Below, one piece after another: positions 34,632-41,293 of a stretch of DNA of 41,293 nucleotides. The stretch's first letter is position 1, and the number at the start of each line of letters is the position of its first letter. The notes beneath the pieces are model-generated. The model was given only the letters and a program-made list of their open reading frames with translations, was not told where the DNA came from and searched no databases. Origin of the DNA: Chitinophagales bacterium (GTDB lineage: Bacteria; Bacteroidota; Bacteroidia; Chitinophagales; S012-47); NCBI GenBank assembly GCA_015487695.1, contig WFPF01000034.1, positions 1 to 41,293 of the forward strand, read 5' to 3'. A program made the position numbers and the translations under genes.

Positions 34632-35777
34632 ATGAGAGTTGCGATCGTACAGAATAGAATTGTAGTAGGCGGGATTGTGCACGTGATGATGAATATGATT
34701 GAATATTTGAATCATAGAGGAATTAAACCGGATATTGTCACGCTAAAAAGCGAATATGACGAAGAAGGTCTGAAGCAGCTTTTTAATAAAGAAGTTGATT
34801 TCGGCCTGAAGAAGATTTTTATTAACACCAAGATGCCTTACGAATGGAACCTCCTGTGGTTTAACATATTACTCAGGAGATATGCGCGAAACTATGATTT
34901 GATCATCTCACATAACAACGTTTCTTTTCTCGGCCCTGATGTTCCAACGCTTTCCTACATTCATTTCCCCAGAAAAGCCAGGGTAATGAGCAAGTGGCGC
35001 TCGATTCATGATAAAAGTGCGGGAAAGATGCATCCCTTTATAGCTAGCCGTGATCCGTTTTATTTGGCGCGGGGTCTGTATTCTTTGAACAGGAAATTCC
35101 GTTCCAATGAGGTAGTAATGGCAAATTCTGAATTTACACGAAATGAAATTGCACGCTGTTACGAGATTGATAGCAAGGAAATTATTGTGGCATATCCTCC
35201 GATTGTAAATCGTGATAAGGGTGGTGGAGGTATATTGAGTGGAAAACGAAAAAACATTATGACCCTCGGGCGTTTTGTGGCTTCAAAAAGGCAGATTGAG
35301 CAAATTCAAATGGCCAAAAAACTACCTCAATACCATTTTTTTATCTGCGGTTTTGTGGATGACCAGTCATACTTGGAGAAGTGCCGGCAGATCTTACGGG
35401 ATGAGCAAATTGAAAATGTTTCTTTGCACCCGAATTTGGAGTCGACTGAGTTGAAAAAGATTTTTCAGAGTTGTGCTTTTTTCCTGCATTCGGTTCGAAA
35501 TGAGCCTTTTGGAATTACAGCCATTCAGGCAGTACAGAACGGGTGTATTCCTATTGTTCACAATTCAGGCGGACAGAAAGAGACGGTACCGATAGCAGAA
35601 CTGCGATATGAGAACATTGAGGAGGCCATTGAGAAACTTAGTGCATTGTCGGAAATGAATGATGCTACCTTGCAGTCCTTTCATAAGGAGTTAAAGGATA
35701 ATCTTGATAAATTCACTGAAGAAGCATTTTACAGGCAGATGGAAAGAGCTATGAAAAAGTTATCCTTCAATGATTAA
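34632..35777 (+). CDS. Glycosyltransferase family 4-like
   Basis: A 381-residue GT-B glycosyltransferase. The N-terminus VAIVQNRIVVGGIVHVMMNM has the Gly loop of the acceptor domain. The donor domain is clear: IMTLGRFVASKRQIEQI (about residues 212-228), then HPNLESTELKKIFQSCAFFLHS and EPFGITAIQAVQNGCIPIV. In the last motif the second Glu of the E-x7-E pattern is replaced by Gln (Glu in EPFG is kept), a feature seen in some GT4 enzymes. It follows asnB by 29 bases and overlaps the sulfotransferase start by eight bases. The donor and acceptor are unknown. Confidence 0.88.
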   Translation: MRVAIVQNRIVVGGIVHVMMNMIEYLNHRGIKPDIVTLKSEYDEEGLKQLFNKEVDFGLKKIFINTKMPYEWNLLWFNILLRRYARNYDLIISHNNVSFLGPDVPTLSYIHFPRKARVMSKWRSIHDKSAGKMHPFIASRDPFYLARGLYSLNRKFRSNEVVMANSEFTRNEIARCYEIDSKEIIVAYPPIVNRDKGGGGILSGKRKNIMTLGRFVASKRQIEQIQMAKKLPQYHFFICGFVDDQSYLEKCRQILRDEQIENVSLHPNLESTELKKIFQSCAFFLHSVRNEPFGITAIQAVQNGCIPIVHNSGGQKETVPIAELRYENIEEAIEKLSALSEMNDATLQSFHKELKDNLDKFTEEAFYRQMERAMKKLSFND

Positions 35778-36642
35778 TGAGTACTACCATAAAAGTTTGG
35801 ACCTTCTGAAAAGGTGGTGGAATCGAAACCGGCAATTTCTCGGTGAAGAAGCGGAGCGAAGGACCGTCTATACGTATAAAGATAGGGATATTGATAAATT
35901 GCATGAGCGAGTGCTCAATGAGGCGAGTCCCTGCTTTGTGCTTTCCACAGGCAGAGCAGGTACGGCATTGCTTACGAAGATTCTGTCTTATCATAGGGGA
36001 GTGAGTGTTGAGCATAACCCGATTCCCGAACTTACTTTTCATAGCGGCTATGCATACAAGCACTGGAAGGACAAGGATGTAGTTTGCAGGGCTATGATAG
36101 ATGCTGCGCGCTACGAATATGTCCGCAATGCATTTATACGGAATGAGATTTTTGTTGAAACCAATCCACGAATCACCTTTTTTGCGCATCAGTTGGCGTC
36201 CTTATTCCCCAAAGCAAAATTTATCCATCTGATTAGACATCCTGCAGATTTTATTGCAAGCGGCATAGCAAGAAACTGGTATAACGAAGGCCGCATCAGG
36301 GATGAGGGGAAGATAAAAGCGGAGAAACGGACAGAGTGGGAGAAGTGGTCGCAGGCAGATAAAATAGCATGGCTTTGGCAGGAGACAAATGCTTTTATAG
36401 AAGAGTTTAAAGAGCAATGTGGTAGAGACCGCATTCATACGGTACGTGCAGAAGATTTTTTTAAAGACGCAAATGTATCGAGGGAAATATCAATGTTCAT
36501 CGGGCTGGAACCATTGCCGGACAAAGCGTTGGAAAAGCTTATTTCAAAACGTGTAAATGTACAGCACGGGAAGGATAAGGTTGAATTGGCTTCTGAAACT
36601 CTTCAAAGCATGCCTTTAATGCAAAAATATTATTCTAGCTAA
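35770..36642 (+). CDS. Sulfotransferase family protein (first)
   Basis: Cytosolic or membrane-associated sulfotransferase of the PAPS-using P-loop fold, 290 residues. The 5'-phosphosulfate loop is LSTGRAGTALLTKIL (58-72), and the 3'-phosphate motif is FIHLIRHPADFIASGI (151-166), with Arg157 and Ser164. These are the two best-known PAPS contacts. The likely acceptor is a sugar or glycolipid, given the GT and flippase neighbours. The start overlaps the glycosyltransferase by eight bases, which implies co-translation. The short spacing of four bases to the end of the convergent second sulfotransferase is notable. Confidence 0.87.
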   Translation: MINEYYHKSLDLLKRWWNRNRQFLGEEAERRTVYTYKDRDIDKLHERVLNEASPCFVLSTGRAGTALLTKILSYHRGVSVEHNPIPELTFHSGYAYKHWKDKDVVCRAMIDAARYEYVRNAFIRNEIFVETNPRITFFAHQLASLFPKAKFIHLIRHPADFIASGIARNWYNEGRIRDEGKIKAEKRTEWEKWSQADKIAWLWQETNAFIEEFKEQCGRDRIHTVRAEDFFKDANVSREISMFIGLEPLPDKALEKLISKRVNVQHGKDKVELASETLQSMPLMQKYYSS

Positions 36643-36646
36643 GATC

Positions 36647-37591
36647 TTATTCGAGGTACTTTAAGTCGATGCCAAGCATTTGCAGAGCTTCCTCCCAGCG
36701 TGGGTCTTTTGCCGCAAACAAAGGTCTGGGTGATTTTACGTTTTCCTTAACCCAGTGAATGACATTTTTGGGTATTTGCAGATCTAAAAAGTTGTAGATC
36801 TCAGTTATTTGTCGGACTGGATCATTACAAAATGTTTCGTGCTCAATGCTTAAAAACTTTTCTCCAAAATACTTCTGTCCGTCTGCAATCATCTTTTCGT
36901 TAAATTCCTTCCAGATAAACAAAAGCTTTATATATGCGGGCTGATCTTCCAGGTCTTTTCTCTTTGCTATATCTCTTATGTAGTAATTGGCAATATCTTC
37001 CTGACTCCAATGATTGTATCCGGCACGTATTCTGAAGAACTCCTCGGGGTCTGTCTGCTCATACTTATTTGAATACCGACCAAGTACTCGGGATGTTTTT
37101 CTTTTAAGTAAAGAGATGCCACTTAAACGATTGTCCCTAATCCCGAATATGTGCGAAGTGACAAAGCGTATCGGGTTCTTTTGAATATGAATCATGTTCG
37201 AGTTGGGAGCAATATGGTATAACTGATCAATGAGAAATGTAGCACGAACGAATTTAAGAACTGTATTTTCTTCGGAATTGATGAGAAACGATAAATATGC
37301 TTTAATAAATTGGGGTAGTTCATGTCTGCTGCTTTCCAGCAGATAGTTGCTACCGGCTCCAAAATTAAAATCGGATATCTTTTTTTTTAGATGTTGATCT
37401 TTAATAAAAGCCTGGCGCATCGTCCTAATCTTTTCATTGAAGTCAATATCCGTTGCCATAGAGCCTCCGCCTTTCATTTTGACTGCGCGATTTAGTGGCT
37501 CGTAGAACAAATGAAGATTGGCATCTTGAAAAAATGTATCAAATAATATAGTTGTACCTGACCTCCGCAGCCCGATAATGTATGCATTCAT
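36647..37591 (-). CDS. Sulfotransferase family protein (second)
   Basis: A 314-residue PAPS-type sulfotransferase on the opposite strand to its neighbours. The 5'-phosphosulfate loop is at the very start, GLRRSGTTIL (residues 7-16). The 3'-phosphate motif is MIHIQKNPIRFVTSHIFGIR (133-152), with Asn139 and Ser146 where Arg and Ser are usual; the normal Arg is replaced by Asn-Pro-Ile-Arg, so the position is ambiguous. Little similarity to the first sulfotransferase is visible outside these motifs, so it is not a recent duplicate. It has its own -7 box at 37622-37629. Confidence 0.87.
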   Translation of the reverse strand: MNAYIIGLRRSGTTILFDTFFQDANLHLFYEPLNRAVKMKGGGSMATDIDFNEKIRTMRQAFIKDQHLKKKISDFNFGAGSNYLLESSRHELPQFIKAYLSFLINSEENTVLKFVRATFLIDQLYHIAPNSNMIHIQKNPIRFVTSHIFGIRDNRLSGISLLKRKTSRVLGRYSNKYEQTDPEEFFRIRAGYNHWSQEDIANYYIRDIAKRKDLEDQPAYIKLLFIWKEFNEKMIADGQKYFGEKFLSIEHETFCNDPVRQITEIYNFLDLQIPKNVIHWVKENVKSPRPLFAAKDPRWEEALQMLGIDLKYLE

Positions 37592-37621
37592 TGAGTTGTT
37601 TTTAAAAACTATGGAATTTTA

Positions 37622-37629
37622 CAAAGTTA
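37622..37629 (-). promoter_or_regulatory. Candidate -7 box (TAACTTTG) for the second sulfotransferase
   Basis: On the minus strand TAACTTTG fits the consensus exactly and is 30 bases before the ATG at 37591. It sits in the short gap to the divergent flippase gene. No clear -33 element. Confidence 0.4.
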
Positions 37630-37665
37630 TCTTTTCAGACATTAAAAAAATATCTTCGCAATGAG

Positions 37666-39141
37666 ATGGGTATAGTCATTCGTCAGAGTATCAGATCATC
37701 ATTTTTCAATTACATTGGGATAGCCCTGGGCTATATCAATATGGTATGGTTATTCCCAAGCATACTTTCAGAAGACAATTTCGGTATGATCCGTGTACTG
37801 GTTTCTGCTTCGATGCTGGTAGCCCAGATTGGTGAATTTGGCATGAGCAATACCCTGATACGATACCTGCCATTCTTTAAGAATGATCCAAAGCGAAAAC
37901 GAAGTTTCCTTGGATTTGTCTTTCTGGTTGCGTCTGCTTTGTCTACGGTACTTGTATCGGTGGTGTTAATATTTAAAAAAGTAATTTTTTCTTTGGCGGG
38001 AGGAAGGGAGGCCTTACTGTCGGAGCACTTTGCCATTGTGCTTTTTATAGCCATATCCATATTGTTTAGCGAGATATTGTTTTCGCTCTCAAGGGCGACA
38101 TACAAGGCCGTCTTTCCCTCATTTGTAAAGGAAACGGCCTTAAGGCTCTTTCAAACAGTTGTGATTCTTCTTTACTACTATGATATACTGGATTTGAATC
38201 AATTTGTGCTTGCGTTCTCGTTAAGCTATTTTTTGGCTTTCCTGATCATACTTGTTTATACGAGATTGAGTGGGATATTACAAATTGCCTTCCCGGAGAA
38301 AATAGGAGAAGTTCTTGCTGTTCGCGAGATGCTCACTTTTTCCTTTTTTGTTTTTCTGAATAAATTGCCAAACCGGGCGCTCAATCAAATTGATGTGTTA
38401 ATGCTGGGGGCATTGTCCGGACTAAAGTCGGCAGGGGCCTATGCCATTGCTTTCTTTATTGCGGAAGTGGTGCGTATACCGGCAAGAAACATTTTGCTTG
38501 TCAGCAATCCCTTAATTGCGGAGGCATGGAAAAATAATGACCTGAAAAAAATCAGTAAGATGTACAGGCAGTCTTCGATCAATCAACTGCTCATCGGGGG
38601 CTTTGTCTTGGTGCTTATTCTGAGCAATGTGAGCGATTTTACTTTTTATCTGCAGAATAAGTACACGAATTTATATCCGATTATTGCTTTGCTGGGACTG
38701 GCAAAGGTTTTTGATATGGCTACAGGGATCAACGGTCTGATCATCTCTAATTCAAAGCTTTATCGCTATTCTTTATATTTTAATGTTTCATTGCTTGTAC
38801 TGGCTGTCATTGCAAATTTTATTTTGATTCCGCTCTATGGGATTATGGGTGCGGCACTGGCAACAGCTTTATCGGTATTCCTCCTGAATGTAATAAAAAC
38901 GCTTTTTGTAAAAATTAAATTTGGCATGCAACCGTTCTCCGGTAAAACGCTCTTGGCGCTTGTGATTCTTCTGTTTGTTTTTGTCTTGTCAAATTATTTG
39001 TCGCTGCATTTTACACATCTTTTGAATATGGGGATTCGGGTATTTGTTTTATCGGCTGTCTTCTTACCGGTTATTTACGTATTGCGATTGTCAGAGGAAA
39101 TAAACAGTATTCTTGATGGCTTAATTAGATCTCGGAAATAG
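37666..39141 (+). CDS. Wzx-type polysaccharide flippase (oligosaccharide translocase)
   Basis: A 491-residue membrane protein with about 13-14 hydrophobic helices spread evenly over the whole length. The plan is that of the MATE/MOP-superfamily flippases that move lipid-linked repeat units across the inner membrane. Signature-like parts are NYIGIALGYINMVWLFPSIL at the start and NKLPNRALNQIDVLMLGAL in the middle. ADNFILIPLYGIMGAALATALS-like sequence (LYGIMGAALATALSVFLLN) is typical of Wzx. It starts 74 bases after the divergent sulfotransferase. Codons are strikingly A/T-rich. The lipid-linked sugar is unknown. Confidence 0.92.
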   Translation: MGIVIRQSIRSSFFNYIGIALGYINMVWLFPSILSEDNFGMIRVLVSASMLVAQIGEFGMSNTLIRYLPFFKNDPKRKRSFLGFVFLVASALSTVLVSVVLIFKKVIFSLAGGREALLSEHFAIVLFIAISILFSEILFSLSRATYKAVFPSFVKETALRLFQTVVILLYYYDILDLNQFVLAFSLSYFLAFLIILVYTRLSGILQIAFPEKIGEVLAVREMLTFSFFVFLNKLPNRALNQIDVLMLGALSGLKSAGAYAIAFFIAEVVRIPARNILLVSNPLIAEAWKNNDLKKISKMYRQSSINQLLIGGFVLVLILSNVSDFTFYLQNKYTNLYPIIALLGLAKVFDMATGINGLIISNSKLYRYSLYFNVSLLVLAVIANFILIPLYGIMGAALATALSVFLLNVIKTLFVKIKFGMQPFSGKTLLALVILLFVFVLSNYLSLHFTHLLNMGIRVFVLSAVFLPVIYVLRLSEEINSILDGLIRSRK

Positions 39142-39488
39142 ACAGGGATAAAGATTAATTAAATTTTCTTTCCTGTAGCAAGATAAAAAGTTACAGTTAA
39201 TAACTTCCACATCGTTTATGAAGGATTTTCGCGGAATTAATGTTCGTGACCTCTCAGATTCCCAAGAGGAGTAATTGCATTCAATCATGGATAGGTATCA
39301 TCCTTGCCTGACAATCAATGATTCATATTGCAGTAAGTCCCTACCAAACAACTACTGATCGATTCCTCACTCTTGCCAGTCAACTCCACATTACAAATGA
39401 AAATGAGCAGCTGGTATGTAATCTTTCTCAAAACAGTAAGCTAGAAAGGGAGTATATTCTTATATTTAACGAGTATAAAGGCAATGAT
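39142..39488 (+). other. Gap between flippase and protease; no gene seen
   Basis: About 350 bases without a convincing gene. It holds a small open frame (39218-39274, 18 codons) that I do not believe, and a frame that is open from the ATG at 39318 straight into the protease gene. No TAnnTTTG box or strong terminator was recognised; TATATTTA near 39460 is a weak match. Confidence 0.6.
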
Positions 39489-41293
39489 ATGGCAACACTT
39501 CGGCAATTGGCGTTTATAATCATGGCGATGCTCCTGGGATTGGCTGCGGGGGCACAATCCGTAGATAGAGGTAGTGATTATGAAGCGGGTAAGATATTCG
39601 TAAAGTTCAGCGATACAGTTCCGATAGAGGAACTGCGAACGGGGAGAGCAGCGTTGCTGCGGGCATTCATGGAGGAACTGAAGGGGAAGGACTTCGGGGT
39701 AATATCGAATGAATGGCCTTTCAGGGAAGAGTGGCCTGGGCTAAACCGGGTACTGTTGCTGCAGCTGGAAGCGGGTCAGGAAGAACGATTGTGTGAATAC
39801 TTGTCAGGCGATGCCCGGGTGGAATACGCAGAGCGCTTGCCGAGGTACCATCTGGATTATACCCCGAACGACTATCAGGCGCAGCAGTGGAATCTGGACA
39901 AGATAATGGCGCGCCAGGCATGGGATGTTACGAAGGGGAAAAGCCATGTAACGGTAGCGATCGTAGACGATGCGATCTCCCTGGGTCATGAAGATTTATC
40001 TCCGGTACTGTGGACAAACCCCGGAGAGATAGCGGGGAACGGAATAGATGATGACGGGAACGGTTATATCGATGATGAGCATGGCTACGACACGGGGATG
40101 AACGACCCGGACCCGAACCCGCCAGCGGGGGCATCGTCCACTTATTTTTTTCATGGCACGCATACCTCGGGGATAGCGGGAGCGGCCACGGACAACAGCA
40201 CGGGCATATCCTCGATTGGATTTGGTATTTCGATCATGGCCGTAAAGATAGCCGATGACAACGGCTCGCTGGTGGGGGCCTATGGGGGGATAGAGTATGC
40301 CATAGCCAGCGGAGCGGATATCATATCGATGTCTTGGGGGAGCTATGTGTATTCCAAGACCTACCAGTTGTTGTTTGACAAGGCGTATAATGAGGGGATC
40401 GTATGCATAGCTGCTGCGGGGAACGACAATACGAACACGAAAGCCTATCCGGCCGCCTATAATCACGTGTTGGCGGTAGGGTCCACGGACGGGAATGACC
40501 GGAAGTCAGGATTTTCGAACTACGGGAGCTGGGTAGATGTGATGGCCCCGGGAGAGGGGATATACAGTACGGTACCGGGAACGGGTCCGAAGTATGCGAG
40601 CTACTCGGGAACGTCCATGTCGGCACCGCTGGTATCGGGTTTGGCGGCATTGATCAAGTCGATAGACACGAGCAAGACGGTAGAAGAAATCACGGGCTGT
40701 ATACTGAGTACGGCCGATGACATAGCATGGAATAATCCGGGCTATCTGGGAGCGCTGGGCAGTGGACGAATCAATGCATGGGAAGCGGTAAAGTGTGCGG
40801 CATATATCACGGCAGATTTCAGCAGCGACAAGCGGGAGCTATGCCCGGGGGGGCAGGTGAGTTACCGGGATGAGTCTACGAACAATCCACAGAGCTGGGA
40901 GTGGCATTTCCCCGGGGGGACGCCAACGAGTTCCACGCTGCAAAATCCGGTGGTACAATATTCATTTTCGGGTCAGTATGATGTAACGCTGATCGTGAGC
41001 AACTCGAAAGGCAGTGACACACTGACACGCCAGCAGTATATTACGGTGGGCCTTCCGACAGCGACACTGAGCGGAAACTTCAGTGTATTGCCGGGCTATC
41101 CGGTAAACCTGCGTTTGGACCTGACGGGCAATCCACCGTGGGAGGTGACGTATACGGACGGGAGCCAGTATTACACGCTGAGCAATATCATGAGCAGTCC
41201 GTACTACTTTCCGGTGGTGGTATATGACACGACCGAGTTCAGTCTGGCCTTTATGAAGGACAATGGCTGCAACGGGACGGTATCGGGCACGGC
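39489..41293 (+). CDS. Secreted subtilisin-like serine protease (S8) with PKD domain (3' end outside window)
   Basis: At least 601 codons are open to the window edge. The start at ATG 39489 gives a classic signal peptide (MATLRQLAFIIMAMLLGLAA, cleavage near GA-Q23). A short propeptide-like region follows, then the catalytic domain with Asp160 (VAIVDDAI), His222 (HGTHTSG), the oxyanion Asn312 (AAAGNDN) and Ser376 (SGTSMSAP): all four are in order, so it should be active. From about residue 441 a PKD domain runs to about 520, followed by an Ig-like stretch with a GC-G-type end (NGCNGTVSGT). Such modular proteins in Bacteroidota usually end in a C-terminal sorting domain for type IX secretion, which would be outside the window. 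Codon use is unusual: many GGG, ACG, GCG and GTA. Confidence 0.95.
   Translation, partial: MATLRQLAFIIMAMLLGLAAGAQSVDRGSDYEAGKIFVKFSDTVPIEELRTGRAALLRAFMEELKGKDFGVISNEWPFREEWPGLNRVLLLQLEAGQEERLCEYLSGDARVEYAERLPRYHLDYTPNDYQAQQWNLDKIMARQAWDVTKGKSHVTVAIVDDAISLGHEDLSPVLWTNPGEIAGNGIDDDGNGYIDDEHGYDTGMNDPDPNPPAGASSTYFFHGTHTSGIAGAATDNSTGISSIGFGISIMAVKIADDNGSLVGAYGGIEYAIASGADIISMSWGSYVYSKTYQLLFDKAYNEGIVCIAAAGNDNTNTKAYPAAYNHVLAVGSTDGNDRKSGFSNYGSWVDVMAPGEGIYSTVPGTGPKYASYSGTSMSAPLVSGLAALIKSIDTSKTVEEITGCILSTADDIAWNNPGYLGALGSGRINAWEAVKCAAYITADFSSDKRELCPGGQVSYRDESTNNPQSWEWHFPGGTPTSSTLQNPVVQYSFSGQYDVTLIVSNSKGSDTLTRQQYITVGLPTATLSGNFSVLPGYPVNLRLDLTGNPPWEVTYTDGSQYYTLSNIMSSPYYFPVVVYDTTEFSLAFMKDNGCNGTVSGT

Noticed and set aside
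39218-39274. 18-codon frame in the gap before the protease
   Set aside because: Very short, no ribosome-binding site, no sequence character of a peptide gene.
1-41293. Phage, transposon or CRISPR features
   Set aside because: I saw no integrase, transposase, terminal inverted repeats, spaced direct repeats or cas genes on either strand.

Overview
This window is a chromosomal segment from a member of the Bacteroidota. Several features support this: a long IspG with an inserted central domain, a fused alpha/beta branched-chain 2-oxoacid dehydrogenase E1, a DUF2723 protein, an SDR-type threonine dehydrogenase, a YtxJ-like protein, and repeated TAnnTTTG-type -7 boxes in front of genes. Shine-Dalgarno sequences are mostly absent or weak. 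I cannot place it below phylum with confidence. No phage, plasmid, insertion sequence or CRISPR array was seen.

Layout. (1) 1-850: the 3' part of an AT-rich lipoprotein gene with a cysteine-rich tail, closed by a terminator. (2) 0.9-5.2 kb: cysC-cysD-cysN, which make APS and PAPS, followed directly by two small lipoprotein genes. Next come tag, convergent sucD, and an mlaE-mlaF lipid-transport pair that diverges from an SDR gene and ispG. (3) 11.2-17.7 kb, mostly minus strand: metK with a small membrane protein, the fused E1, an FAH-family hydrolase, pth, rplY and prs. (4) 17.8-19.9 kb: a minus-strand operon of an unrecognised protein, a DUF547 protein and a YtxJ-like protein. A compact tRNA-Gln unit follows. 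(5) 20.3-31 kb: a DUF2723 membrane protein with rlmB, threonine dehydrogenase, then a YfhO-like membrane protein, a glycosyltransferase and an unrecognised propeller-like protein. (6) 30.6-39.1 kb: a surface-glycan region with a PIG-L deacetylase, a polysaccharide-deacetylase-like protein, an AsnB-type amidotransferase, a second glycosyltransferase, two sulfotransferases and a Wzx-type flippase. (7) From 39.5 kb to the window end: the 5' part of a secreted subtilisin-like protease with a PKD domain.

How the genes may work together. The left side can make PAPS, the sulfate donor, and no sulfite-forming reductase gene (cysH/cysI) is visible nearby. The right side has two sulfotransferases inside a glycan-assembly cluster. 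The simplest reading is a sulfated (and perhaps deacetylated and amidated) surface polysaccharide or glycolipid, with PAPS supplied by cysCDN. This link is inference: the two groups are about 32 kb apart and are separate transcription units.

Base composition changes along the window. The first 0.8 kb and the 31-39 kb glycan region look clearly richer in A+T than the housekeeping genes, while the protease at the end is G-rich with an unusual codon choice. I judged this by eye and did not compute it.
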